Assembly: GCA_045593985.1 (NCBI GenBank)
Contig: JAZNXR010000107.1
Span: forward strand, 1 to 55,230
Length of the DNA: 55,230 nt
DNA from: Colimorpha_A sp045593985
GTDB lineage: Bacteria > Bacillota > Clostridia > Oscillospirales > CAG-272
Direction: 5' to 3'
This document shows, one piece after another, positions 9,338 through 16,611 of this stretch. How positions within the stretch are numbered: position 1 is the stretch's first letter; the number at the start of each line of letters is the position of its first letter. The position numbers and the translations under genes are program-made. The notes below the pieces were generated by a model that was not told the origin of the DNA, made no database searches, and saw only the letters and a program-made list of their open reading frames with translations.

Positions 9338-10417
9338 ATGAAAAGACTGATATTGATTGCAATTGCTGCTTTTACGGTCTGTGTTCTTTGCGCTTGCGCG
9401 GGCGGCGGTGACGTTGTCGAAACTACCGAGCTTCCGATCATCATTGGCGTAAAGAGCAATATCACCGTTTATGAGGATGATCCTCAGGAGCTTATTCTTA
9501 ATGCGCTTACCGACGGCGTTCTGACGGAGGGCGGGAAATCCTTTGAGGTTAAGTACAAGATACTGTCACGAGAGGACGGAAGCGAGATCACCGAGCTTAA
9601 GGCGGGGCATTACGATGTTCGCTATTACTGCGATGATCCTGCTATTGAGGTTGTTAAATCCTCTCTGACGATCAAGCCCGCGGATACGACCGCGCCTGTG
9701 TTTACGGGAATAAAGGATCTCGTTGTGAATCTTGGAGAGACCGTCTCCTACCGTGACGGCGTTACCGTTACCGATAACGATGACACGGGTATTACCTATG
9801 CGATCGATGCGACGAAGGTCGATCTTACTCGTCTTGGACTTTACGACGTGACCTATACCGCAACCGACAAGAGAGGTAACACGACAACCGTAACCGCAAA
9901 GGTTTCGGTTATCGAGCCGCTTGAAAACGGCGGGGATTCCCCCGTCTGTACAAGGGAGGAGCTTGATGCTCTCTGCCGCAGTATTCTCGACAGCATCATC
10001 ACGCCCGGAATGACGGACAGAGAAAAGGCGGAGGCGATTTATAACAGAGCGTATAAAATAAAGTACGTCTCCACCGAGGATGATCCTAACTGGGTAGTAA
10101 ACGCTTGGCGAGGTCTTACGACAAACAAGGGCGACTGCGTCAATCACGCCGCTGCTTCAAAGGCGCTTCTTACTATGGCGGGAATACCCAACTACCAGCT
10201 CGAGCGCGTCGGCGGTACGTCTGACCACTATTGGCTCATCGTTTGTATCGACGGTCAGTGGTATCATTTCGACGCTTGTCCCACCTCGAAAAAATATCCC
10301 TTCAAGTGCTTCCTCAAAACCGATTCAGAGGTCAAGGAATATTCCGATTCCAGAACAGACAAACCGAATTATTACGGCTACGATAAGGAAAACTGTCCTT
10401 ACGATGTAGTTGATTGA
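9338..10417 (+). CDS. Transglutaminase-like lipoprotein with bacterial Ig-like domain
   Basis: 359 residues with a signal peptide and lipobox (LCAC, Cys19 or 20). Residues about 120-195 form an immunoglobulin-like domain (DTTAPVFTGI, then YDVTYTATDKRGN). The C-terminal part is a transglutaminase-like papain fold with Cys267 in GDCVNHA, His297 in SDHYWL and Asp312 in FDACP, a complete triad. It is therefore an extracellular, membrane-anchored enzyme, perhaps a peptidase or cross-linking enzyme. It follows asnB by 10 bases and so belongs to the dlt-like operon, which suggests action at the cell envelope. The true reaction cannot be told from sequence. Confidence 0.82.
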   Translation: MKRLILIAIAAFTVCVLCACAGGGDVVETTELPIIIGVKSNITVYEDDPQELILNALTDGVLTEGGKSFEVKYKILSREDGSEITELKAGHYDVRYYCDDPAIEVVKSSLTIKPADTTAPVFTGIKDLVVNLGETVSYRDGVTVTDNDDTGITYAIDATKVDLTRLGLYDVTYTATDKRGNTTTVTAKVSVIEPLENGGDSPVCTREELDALCRSILDSIITPGMTDREKAEAIYNRAYKIKYVSTEDDPNWVVNAWRGLTTNKGDCVNHAAASKALLTMAGIPNYQLERVGGTSDHYWLIVCIDGQWYHFDACPTSKKYPFKCFLKTDSEVKEYSDSRTDKPNYYGYDKENCPYDVVD

Positions 10418-10430
10418 TAGGAGATTTATT

Positions 10431-10952
10431 ATGAAGAAGATTTTAGTGATAGTATTGAGTGTTGTCCTTACTCTTTGTTTTGCTTCCTGCACCACGACTC
10501 CCGTTGATAACGGAGGAAGCGGCTCAAATGGCGGAGGCTCTTCAAAGGCGAGCAAGTATTTCTTTACCGTTACAAGCAAGGATAATTACGAAGTCAAGAT
10601 CGACGCAGATATGGCGGATGTTCTTAACGCACTCGGTGAGCCGCTTTCGTATTTTGAGGCGGCGTCCTGCGCCTTTGACGGCCTTGATAAGACCTATACC
10701 TATGCGGGCTATATGGTTCTCACCCGTCCTGACGGAAGCAAGGATTTCGTTAACTCGGTAATTCTTACCGACGACAGCGTGCAGACTCCCGAGGGAGCAT
10801 ATATCGGCATGACCGCCGATGCCGTTAAGGGCATCTACGGAAAGCCCGGCGAAGAGACCGCTACGCTTCTTTCCTATACTGATGAAAACACCACGCTTAA
10901 CTTTATACTCAAGGATGCGAAGGTTATTTCAATAGAGTACATTCCTGCCTGA
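10431..10952 (+). CDS. Small lipoprotein of unknown function
   Basis: 173 residues. A signal peptide ends in LCFASC, followed by a Gly/Ser-rich linker (about 24-45), typical of a lipoprotein that sits away from the membrane. The mature domain has no recognised motif; it contains a repeated idea of GxPxxY near residues 70 and 145 (LGEPLSYFE, YGKPGEE), suggesting two similar halves. ATG at 10431 is chosen because AGGAG ends 7 bases before it and the signal peptide starts there; an upstream ATG at 10410 would add residues before the signal. It follows the transglutaminase gene by 13 bases. Confidence 0.7.
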   Translation: MKKILVIVLSVVLTLCFASCTTTPVDNGGSGSNGGGSSKASKYFFTVTSKDNYEVKIDADMADVLNALGEPLSYFEAASCAFDGLDKTYTYAGYMVLTRPDGSKDFVNSVILTDDSVQTPEGAYIGMTADAVKGIYGKPGEETATLLSYTDENTTLNFILKDAKVISIEYIPA

Positions 10953-10985
10953 CAGATCAATATTACCCGGAAAGTGACAATAATT

Positions 10986-11555
10986 ATGAAGAAGATCAGC
11001 TTTGCTAATTCAGATTGGAATGGAGCGCTTGATGTTGCCTACTCCTTTCGATTTACCGAAAATCCGAAGTTTACGCAGAAGGACGGATATATTACGACTA
11101 CCGTAAACAAGGAGCACCGTGAGGGCTTTGACAATATCAGCCTTATTACGAAGGAAAAGTATGGCGCAGGCGTTAAGGCGACCTTGCGCTGCGCCTTTGA
11201 GGATATCGGATGCCCCGAAATTATTATCGTGCCGAACGTCGAAGCTTGCGAGGACGGCGAAACCCGATACGGCGCTTGCTTTGAGATCGTGCTTTGGAAG
11301 AACGGAATTAACGTATGGCGTCATTTCAGAGATGACGGGAGATGTCACTGGCATCTGCGCCTCGGCAATGAATTCGATGTTACCGAAAACGATATTCACA
11401 CTCTTACCGTTGCGGTTGAGGAAAACTATCTTTCGGTTGACGTTGACGGAAGAAGCTTCCGCCTTCGTGTTGAGGATCTGCCTGAGAGCTTCCACATCGG
11501 TGTTACCGGCTGCGAGGGTATCGTCCGTCTTTACGACTATACCGTTGAAGCATAA
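10986..11555 (+). CDS. Hypothetical protein, probable concanavalin-like beta-sandwich
   Basis: 189 residues without signal peptide or membrane segment. Many short beta-strand-like stretches, and the pattern HTLTVAVEENYLSVDVDGRSF near residues 138-160, resemble jelly-roll domains of the concanavalin/LamG type that bind or cut sugars. This is a weak, fold-level impression; no catalytic residue is recognised. ATG at 10986 is preferred over an upstream GTG at 10974, which would leave almost no gap to the GGAAAG element. It is the last gene before the operon terminator. With no signal it may act in the cytosol or leave by another route. Confidence 0.6.
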   Translation: MKKISFANSDWNGALDVAYSFRFTENPKFTQKDGYITTTVNKEHREGFDNISLITKEKYGAGVKATLRCAFEDIGCPEIIIVPNVEACEDGETRYGACFEIVLWKNGINVWRHFRDDGRCHWHLRLGNEFDVTENDIHTLTVAVEENYLSVDVDGRSFRLRVEDLPESFHIGVTGCEGIVRLYDYTVEA

Positions 11556-11580
11556 ATATAAGGAACTGGCTGACAAATGA

Positions 11581-11608
11581 AAAACGCCTTCGTGAAGAAG
11601 GCGTTTTT
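11581..11608. terminator. Bidirectional terminator closing the dlt-like operon
   Basis: Stem AAAACGCCTTC (11581-11591) with GAAGGCGTTTT (11597-11607), loop GTGAA. The A-rich and T-rich flanks let it serve the plus-strand operon and the convergent DivIVA-like gene. Confidence 0.88.
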
Positions 11609-11615
11609 ATTTTTA

Positions 11616-12296
11616 TCAGAAATTCAGCTTTGCCTTTGCGGCGCTTTCCGCCTGCTCGAATCTTGCTTTCAGCTCGTCGCTTAAGCGCTTATATTCCTCT
11701 GCCGATTCTGCGGAGAGAGCGTTCAGGCTTTTTACGTATTCCTCGGTAAGGGCTGCAAGCTCCTTCTTTGTCGTTTCGGTCATGATTCTTGCCGAAACAG
11801 CGGCGTCAAAGCGGATGCTTTCCGCTGCCTTCTCGGCTTCTGCAATTTTCTTGCGGCTTTCCTCCTCAGCATCGGAGAGAAGCTTCTGCGCATCGAGATT
11901 TGCCTTTACGAGGATGCTTCCGAGCTTCGTTTCGGCTTCGGAAATCGAGACGTCTGCTTTTTCGGCCTCGGTGACGGGGGCGCTCTTTGCTTCCTCAAGC
12001 TCTGCCTGTGCTTTTTCCAGCTCTGCCTTGGCGGAGGACAATTCGCCTTCAAGCTCGGCAAGTCTTGCCTGCGCTTTTTCAAGCTTGGCCTTTACCGCTT
12101 CAAGCTCCTCTGCCTTTTCTGCGTTTGCCTTGAGCTTTTCTATATCCTGCTCGAGCATTCTTACCGTGCTGATATAGCGGTTTTCCGCTGTCGTGAAGCG
12201 GATATTCATATCCTCTATATAGCGGTGAACGTCTTCTTTGTTATATCCCTTATGGGATTTTCTGAACATTACCATTTCTTTTGCGGAGATTTTCAT
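11616..12296 (-). CDS. DivIVA-domain coiled-coil protein
   Basis: 226 residues. The N-terminus has the DivIVA pattern, FRKSHKGYNKEDVHRYIEDM (about 11-30), known from proteins that bind curved membrane at septa and poles. Residues about 45-110 are an Ala/Glu/Lys-rich coiled coil with EL-K-AQAEL heptads, and a second coiled region runs from about 120 to the end. Proteins of this type recruit division, wall or sporulation factors. It may be a DivIVA or GpsB-like relative; the long low-complexity coil makes exact assignment unsafe. It has its own promoter and is monocistronic. Confidence 0.78.
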   Translation of the reverse strand: MKISAKEMVMFRKSHKGYNKEDVHRYIEDMNIRFTTAENRYISTVRMLEQDIEKLKANAEKAEELEAVKAKLEKAQARLAELEGELSSAKAELEKAQAELEEAKSAPVTEAEKADVSISEAETKLGSILVKANLDAQKLLSDAEEESRKKIAEAEKAAESIRFDAAVSARIMTETTKKELAALTEEYVKSLNALSAESAEEYKRLSDELKARFEQAESAAKAKLNF

Positions 12297-12333
12297 AATC
12301 TGACCGTCCGTTTACTTAATATTTCGTGATTTT

Positions 12334-12362
12334 ATGATACCTTAAAACTTATTCGTTGTCAA
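12334..12362 (-). promoter_or_regulatory. Promoter of the DivIVA-like gene
   Basis: On the minus strand TTGACA (12362-12357), a 17-base spacer and TATCAT (12339-12334). It ends 37 bases before the start codon. Confidence 0.8.
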
Positions 12363-12422
12363 TAGGGAAGCCGTATATACTATTAGGTTATCCCGATTAA
12401 TGGTGATAACAGCGCCTGATAT

Positions 12423-12534
12423 GCCTCGCCCTACGGGAGAGGTGCCGGTCGGAGACCGGCGGAGAGGGTTAATGAGCCTTTTCCCTCTCACCCGACTTCG
12501 TCGGGAGCTCCCCCAAAGGGGGAGCCTTGTCGAG
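12423..12534. repeat. Composite palindromic intergenic repeat
   Basis: Four nested or adjacent hairpins in about 110 bases: GCCGGTC/GACCGGC (12444-12460), GAGAGGG/CCCTCTC (12462-12489), CCCGAC/GTCGGG (12491-12505) and GCTCCCCC/GGGGGAGC (12508-12526). The block ends two bases before the stop of the DUF1846 gene. It resembles the dispersed REP- or MITE-like units seen in gut Clostridia and may double as a terminator. From 12363 to 12422 nothing else is recognised. Confidence 0.75.
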
Positions 12535-12536
12535 TT

Positions 12537-14027
12537 TTACTGCTTGTGATACAGCTTTTTGGAGGTGTATTTCGGCTCGCAGGTTATATTGATGCCGAGC
12601 TTTCTGAAGGAGTCCTCGTCCGACTGCGGAAGAATTACCGTTGAATGAGCCTCGCAGCCACGCAGATCCGTCAGATGAGCAAGAGCCATTCTCGAATTTT
12701 CGTCAAAGCTTGCGCTTATCGCAAGTGCGATCAGCACCTCGTCGGAATGCAAGCGGGGGTTGTGATTTCCGAGCACGCCTGTTTTCAGCTCCTGAATCGG
12801 CTTGATTACCGATTCGCTTATAACGTCGGTGTTCTTATCAATTCCTGACAGCGCCTTCAGCGCATTCAGCAGAAGCGCTGCTGACGGGCCGAGAAGGGAG
12901 GAGGTCTTTCCTGTTACGATCCTGCCGTCGGGGAGCATAAGCGCCGATGCGGGCTTGTCTGTTTCCTCGGCTTTTGCCTTTGCGGCGGAGACAACGGCAC
13001 GATCGTCTGTTGTTACTCCCGCCTGGTTCATAACGAATTCGATCTTTGTTATTGCTGCGTTGCTTGACGAGCCGCTTTTGAGACCGTCGCAGAGGATTTT
13101 GAAATATCTGCGTATGATCTCGTCCCTTGAAGCGTTTCTTACGATATCCTCGTCGGATATGCAGAAGCCCGCCATATTTACGCCCATATCGGTCGGAGAC
13201 TTATACGGACATTTTCCGTAGATCTTTTCAAAGATCGCACGGAGAACCGGGAAGTTTTCGACGTCTCTGTTATAGTTAACGGTTACCTTGCCGTATGCTT
13301 CAAGGTGGTATGGATCGATCATATTAACGTCATTCAAGTCGGCAGTCGCCGCCTCGTATGCGAGATTTACCGGGTGAGACAGAGGGAGATTCCAGATAGG
13401 GAAGGTCTCGTATTTGGCGTAGCCCGCCTTGATGCCTCGAAGGTTTTCGTGATATAGCTGGGAAAGACAGGTTGCCATTTTTCCGCTTCCCGGGCCGGGA
13501 GCAGTTACTACAACGAGGGGACGCTCGGTTTCGATATACTCGTTTTTGCCGAGTCCTTCGGGGCTGACAACGTGCTTGACGTTGAGCGGATAGCCTTCGA
13601 TCGGATAATGGAGATAGACCTTGACGCCGAGTCTTTCGAGACGCTCCTTGAAGGCAACGGCACTTCTTTGACCTGTGAATCGGCTTATAACGATGCTTCC
13701 GACGTAGAGGCCTGCGTCACGGAATGCATCTATGAGCCTGAGGACGTCTGCATCATAGGAGATGCCGATGTCGGAGCGAATTTTCTGGTTTTCGATATCG
13801 GAGGCGCTGATAACGATGACCATTTCGACTCTGTCTGCCATATTGAGCAGCATTTTGAGCTTGATGTCGGGGGCAAAGCCCGGCAGTACACGGGATGCGT
13901 GATAGTCGTCGAAAAGCTTTCCGCCGAATTCAAGGTAGAGCTTTCCGCCGAAATCGTTTATTCTTTTCGCAATCATTTCAGACTGTTTTTTGATATACAA
14001 GTCGTTATTAAAGCCAAGTGTCTGCAT
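12537..14027 (-). CDS. DUF1846 (UPF0371) family protein
   Basis: 496 residues, the normal length of this Bacillota family. The N-terminus, MQTLGFNNDLYIKKQSEMI, and the segments LYLEFGGKLFDDYHASRVLPG and LGNHNPRLHSDEVL are characteristic. Residues about 183-200 read VVTAPGPGSGKMATCLSQLY, a P-loop-like nucleotide-binding stretch. The biochemical role of the family is not established to my knowledge. It has its own promoter, a GGAGG ribosome site, and no partner genes. A short gene on the complementary strand would lie wholly within it and is rejected as a shadow. Confidence 0.88.
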   Translation of the reverse strand: MQTLGFNNDLYIKKQSEMIAKRINDFGGKLYLEFGGKLFDDYHASRVLPGFAPDIKLKMLLNMADRVEMVIVISASDIENQKIRSDIGISYDADVLRLIDAFRDAGLYVGSIVISRFTGQRSAVAFKERLERLGVKVYLHYPIEGYPLNVKHVVSPEGLGKNEYIETERPLVVVTAPGPGSGKMATCLSQLYHENLRGIKAGYAKYETFPIWNLPLSHPVNLAYEAATADLNDVNMIDPYHLEAYGKVTVNYNRDVENFPVLRAIFEKIYGKCPYKSPTDMGVNMAGFCISDEDIVRNASRDEIIRRYFKILCDGLKSGSSSNAAITKIEFVMNQAGVTTDDRAVVSAAKAKAEETDKPASALMLPDGRIVTGKTSSLLGPSAALLLNALKALSGIDKNTDVISESVIKPIQELKTGVLGNHNPRLHSDEVLIALAISASFDENSRMALAHLTDLRGCEAHSTVILPQSDEDSFRKLGINITCEPKYTSKKLYHKQ

Positions 14028-14057
14028 GGTGCCGCCTCCGAAAAATAATACGAAATC

Positions 14058-14086
14058 ATTGTAGCATATTTTGGGGTGATAGTCAA
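14058..14086 (-). promoter_or_regulatory. Promoter of the DUF1846 gene
   Basis: Minus-strand TTGACT (14086-14081), 17-base spacer, TACAAT (14063-14058), about 30 bases before the start codon. Confidence 0.8.
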
Positions 14087-14140
14087 CGGGTTTTGAGGTT
14101 TTTATTCTAACTTTATTTAATGCCCGAGGCTTTTGGGCAT

Positions 14141-14173
14141 AAAAAGAAAACCGCTTCGGAAAGAAGCGGTTTT
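14141..14173 (-). terminator. Terminator of the small membrane-protein gene
   Basis: Stem AAAACCGCTTC/GAAGCGGTTTT (14147-14173) followed on the minus strand by TTTTCTTTTT. A second small hairpin, TGCCC/GGGCA, lies at 14121-14139. Confidence 0.85.
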
Positions 14174-14178
14174 GCGCT

Positions 14179-14580
14179 TTATTTTATAAATCTGAAATGT
14201 CCGACAAGCGGCATATCAACTGCCCTGCCTCTTGCGGCGAAGGAGCCTTGAAGCACTATAAGAAAGAGGGCAAGCAGGCCGACTGCAATAAATAGAATGA
14301 ACTTTATTACTGTGAAGATGATGCCGATAAAGGGAATCAAGGAAAGAAGGCCGAAGAGCCACGAGGTAAGAAATCCTATTACGAGCAGGATAAGCTCGAT
14401 GATCAGCATTATCAGCCCTTGATTTGCCCAGAATTTTCCGAATTTTGAGTCGGGAGCAGATACGAGTGGCAAGAAGAAGAGAAGTCCCGAGCAAGCGCAT
14501 GCGGATTCGATCTTGCAGCATTTACGGTCGTCGGGGTGGAAACGCTTTGTGTGTTCCTTTGCCTTTAAGCTGAACTTCAT
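14179..14580 (-). CDS. Small integral membrane protein, DUF4870/Tic20-like
   Basis: 133 residues. A Cys-containing N-terminal part (residues 20-32, CCKIESACAC) is followed by about three hydrophobic segments (about 32-45, 58-85, 86-115). The layout, with SKFGKFWANQGLIML leading into the membrane part, resembles the DUF4870-type small membrane proteins, whose role is unclear. AGGAG lies 8 bases before the ATG and a terminator follows, so it is likely a single-gene unit. A short hydrophobic protein could be misassigned; the gene itself is well supported. Confidence 0.68.
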   Translation of the reverse strand: MKFSLKAKEHTKRFHPDDRKCCKIESACACSGLLFFLPLVSAPDSKFGKFWANQGLIMLIIELILLVIGFLTSWLFGLLSLIPFIGIIFTVIKFILFIAVGLLALFLIVLQGSFAARGRAVDMPLVGHFRFIK

Positions 14581-14710
14581 TTTTCTGCTCCTTTCGGTGG
14601 ATTTCGACGTTTATCGATTGTCGGACTGTTATTATACCGCAAAAAGCTCGCTTTGTCAAGAACGGGTGTTTGATATTCGAAAAATATTTCAAAAACTTGT
14701 CAAAAACCTA

Positions 14711-14739
14711 TTGACAAAGGAAAATTGCCGTGTTATAAT
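14711..14739 (+). promoter_or_regulatory. Consensus promoter of infC-rpmI-rplT
   Basis: TTGACA (14711-14716), 17-base spacer, TATAAT (14734-14739), a perfect sigma-A match. Transcription should begin near 14746. Confidence 0.92.
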
Positions 14740-14745
14740 GAGTCG

Positions 14746-14894
14746 TCTAAAAAAGAAGCAGAGCGTTGCTCTCACCGTCAGATTACGTTTGCCGGTTGAT
14801 ATCCTATCTGTCCGCTTGATGCGGTTATTGTTGCACGGGATTTGTTTCTTGACGCCCGCGCATTTTTTGTTTTTATGCGGGAAACGTAATTTTC
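14746..14894 (+). promoter_or_regulatory. infC leader with attenuator, probable L20-type autoregulatory leader
   Basis: About 150 untranslated bases with ordered hairpins: AGAGC/GCTCT (14760-14772), CCGC/GCGG (14812-14824), then a terminator-like stem TGCaCGGG/CCCGcGCA (14832-14839 with 14855-14862) followed by TTTTTTGTTTTT. The right arm of that stem can alternatively pair as CCCGC/GCGGG (14855-14859 with 14877-14881), the arrangement of a terminator/antiterminator switch. In B. subtilis this operon is attenuated by L20 binding its leader; assigning that mechanism here is inference from position and structure. Confidence 0.65.
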
Positions 14895-14908
14895 GGAGGT
14901 GTTTTACC

Positions 14909-15496
14909 ATAGCAGCGAAAGGCAACTCAAAGGATATGACAATTAACGAGGCGATCTTCTCTCTCCCAGGCTTTAGCCGTCAGAAGCAGGTCCGTGTAAT
15001 CGGCCCGGATGGCGAACAGATCGGCGTTATCAGTGCTATAAACGCACTTGAAAACGCTTACGACAAGGGATACGATCTCGTTCTTATCGCACCGCAGGGC
15101 GATCCGCCCGTATGTCGCATTATGGACTACGGAAAGTTCCGCTTTGAGCGTGACAAGAAGGAGAAGGAAGCAAGAAAGAAGCAACAGGTCGCAGAAATCA
15201 AGGAGATCCAGCTTTCCTGCCACATCGACGTCAACGACTTCAACACGAAGGTCAACCATGCTCTCCGTTTCCTTTCGAACGGCGACAAGGTCAGAGTAAT
15301 GGTGAGGTTCAGAGGACGTCAGCTCAGCCATACTGAGCTCGGTGTTGAGCTTCTCAAGAAGTTTGAGGAGGCGTGCGCCGAAAAGGGTAGCGTTGATAAG
15401 CAGCCCGCAATGGAGGGCAGATCAATGATCATGTTCCTCTCTCCCATCAAGCCCGGCAAGACCAAGCCGAAGGCGGAGGATAAACCCACCGAATAA
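14909..15496 (+). CDS. infC: Translation initiation factor IF-3, apparent AUA start
   Basis: 195 residues with both IF-3 domains: an N-terminal TINEAI ... VRVIGPDGEQIGV, a basic linker (DKKEKEARKKQQ) and the C-terminal IKEIQLSCHID and MVRFRGRQ segments. IF-3 binds the 30S subunit and rejects poor start codons. The only well-placed ribosome site, GGAGG at 14895-14899, lies 9 bases before ATA at 14909, giving a normal IF-3 N-terminus (AAKGNSKD). The first in-frame ATG, 14936, has AAAGGA one base away and would remove conserved N-terminal residues. About seven extra residues (FSLPGFS region) sit between INEAI and VRVI compared with common IF-3. First gene of the infC-rpmI-rplT operon. Confidence 0.9.
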   Translation: MAAKGNSKDMTINEAIFSLPGFSRQKQVRVIGPDGEQIGVISAINALENAYDKGYDLVLIAPQGDPPVCRIMDYGKFRFERDKKEKEARKKQQVAEIKEIQLSCHIDVNDFNTKVNHALRFLSNGDKVRVMVRFRGRQLSHTELGVELLKKFEEACAEKGSVDKQPAMEGRSMIMFLSPIKPGKTKPKAEDKPTE

Positions 15497-15590
15497 CCGT
15501 CGCTTTGCGACAAACGGGTAGACTTCGACGGTGACCGAGGTCGGTATTCGCCCGAAAAAATACAGAAGTCATCGGGAAATGGAAAACAAA

Positions 15591-15782
15591 ATGGCTAAGA
15601 TCAAGACACATAAGGCATCATCCAAGAGATTTTCTCTCACCAAGAGCGGTAAGGTTAAGTTCAACCACATCAACCGCCGTCATCAGACCAACCTTAAGAC
15701 AACCAAGCGCAAGAGACACCTCCGTAAGGCAGGATACTTAAGCGAATCCATGGCTCCCAACGTAAGAGCAATGATCGGTTGA
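15591..15782 (+). CDS. rpmI: 50S ribosomal protein L35
   Basis: 63 residues, highly basic. The start MAKIKTHKASSKRFSLTKSG and the TKRKRHLRKAG segment are standard L35. The ATG at 15591 gives the usual length; an ATG at 15579 would add four residues and has no better ribosome site. It lies 94 bases after infC, an unusually open gap with no other gene, and 31 bases before rplT. L35 is a structural protein of the large subunit. Confidence 0.93.
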   Translation: MAKIKTHKASSKRFSLTKSGKVKFNHINRRHQTNLKTTKRKRHLRKAGYLSESMAPNVRAMIG

Positions 15783-15813
15783 TCAAGTACCAAAAATCAG
15801 GAGGAATTAAGAA

Positions 15814-16167
15814 ATGGCAAGAGTAAAGGGTGCGGTTACTACCCGCGCAAGAAGAAATAAAGTTCTCAAGCTCGCAAAGGGTTACTGGGGTTCCAAGTCC
15901 AAGCACTTCAAGATGGCTAAGCAGGCCGTAATGAAGAGCGGCAACTATGCTTTCGCAGGCAGAAAGATGAAGAAGAGAGACTTCCGTTCTCTCTGGATCA
16001 CTCGTATCTCTGCGCAGGCAAAGGTTAACGGTATGAACTATTCTCAGTTCATGCACGGCCTTAAGCTCGCAGGTATCAACCTCAACAGAAAGATGCTCGC
16101 AGAGCTTGCAGTTTCCGATAAGGCAGCTTTCGCAGCGCTTGTTGAAAAGGCAAAGGCAGCTAAATAA
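15814..16167 (+). CDS. rplT: 50S ribosomal protein L20
   Basis: 117 residues with the canonical L20 sequence: MARVKGAVTTRARRNKVLKL, then GYWGSKSKHFKMAKQAVMK and WITRISAQAKVNGMNYSQFM. AGGAGG precedes the ATG by 8 bases. L20 binds 23S rRNA early in large-subunit assembly and in Bacillota also represses its own operon through the infC leader. Last gene of the operon, followed by a strong terminator. Confidence 0.97.
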   Translation: MARVKGAVTTRARRNKVLKLAKGYWGSKSKHFKMAKQAVMKSGNYAFAGRKMKKRDFRSLWITRISAQAKVNGMNYSQFMHGLKLAGINLNRKMLAELAVSDKAAFAALVEKAKAAK

Positions 16168-16180
16168 GAATCAGAGCTTA

Positions 16181-16205
16181 AAAACCCGGCTTCGCCCGGG
16201 TTTTT
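16181..16205 (+). terminator. Terminator of infC-rpmI-rplT
   Basis: Stem AACCCGG/CCGGGTT with loop around TTCG (16183-16202) and a TTTTT tail. Confidence 0.88.
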
Positions 16206-16237
16206 GCTATATTTATGTTGGGTAGATTGAACGTCAT

Positions 16238-16547
16238 CTTGCCTTCCCTCAGGGTAAGGTAAGAGATAAACCTCGGATGAGGTGTAGGCGGCAACACCGC
16301 CGTTGTAGGGTGCGACGTCCTTTGCGCACCGCCCAAAACGATGTTACATTATTTCCAAACGGACAGTCGGGGACGCCTGTCCCTACAAATAACGTGGCAA
16401 AGAATACGGGCGTTGTCTTGCCTTCCCCTCAGGGGAAGGTGTCGAGCGAATGCGAGACGGATGAGGTGTAGGATGCGGAGCAACCGTATATCAAAAGCAA
16501 AGTAACATCGATTTTATGCGGACGGTCGAGGACGCCCGTCCCTACAA
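16238..16547. repeat. Interleaved A-B-A-B palindromic repeat cluster
   Basis: Two kinds of unit alternate. Unit A (16238-16288 and 16417-16472) starts CTTGCCTTCCC, has a CCTTCCCCT/AGGGGAAGG type hairpin and ends CGGATGAGGTGTAGG. Unit B (16360-16388 and 16519-16547) is GGACAG..CTGTCC in the first copy and GGACGG..CCGTCC in the second, so the stem pair changes but stays paired. The stretch 16206-16611 contains no credible gene; an open frame at 16277-16471 lies in repeat sequence. Confidence 0.78.
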
Positions 16548-16611
16548 TGATGCGGCAAATAGAGTGCAAATGAACGGAGTGAGCATCTCACTCAATCATA
16601 AGGAGAAAAAT

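Noticed and set aside
7651..9465. 604-residue frame on the minus strand opposite asnB
   Set aside because: Shadow of a certain asnB gene; no motif, and no ribosome site in a sensible place.
7486..10417. Lasso-peptide cluster, suggested by AsnB-like and transglutaminase-like genes plus a PqqD gene at 25.9 kb
   Set aside because: The AsnB-like enzyme has an intact glutaminase half with Cys2, the transglutaminase-like protein is an exported lipoprotein, the PqqD gene is 15 kb away, and there is no precursor or ABC exporter.
14513..15496. Long open frame of 327 residues covering infC
   Set aside because: The promoter and leader of infC lie inside it; the part before 14909 is open by chance and has no IF-3 similarity.
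16277..16471. 64-residue frame between rplT and the methyltransferase gene
   Set aside because: Made wholly of repeat units A and B; no ribosome site.
16238..16547. Possible CRISPR array
   Set aside because: Only two copies of each of two unlike units, with unequal spacing and palindromic form, and no cas genes.
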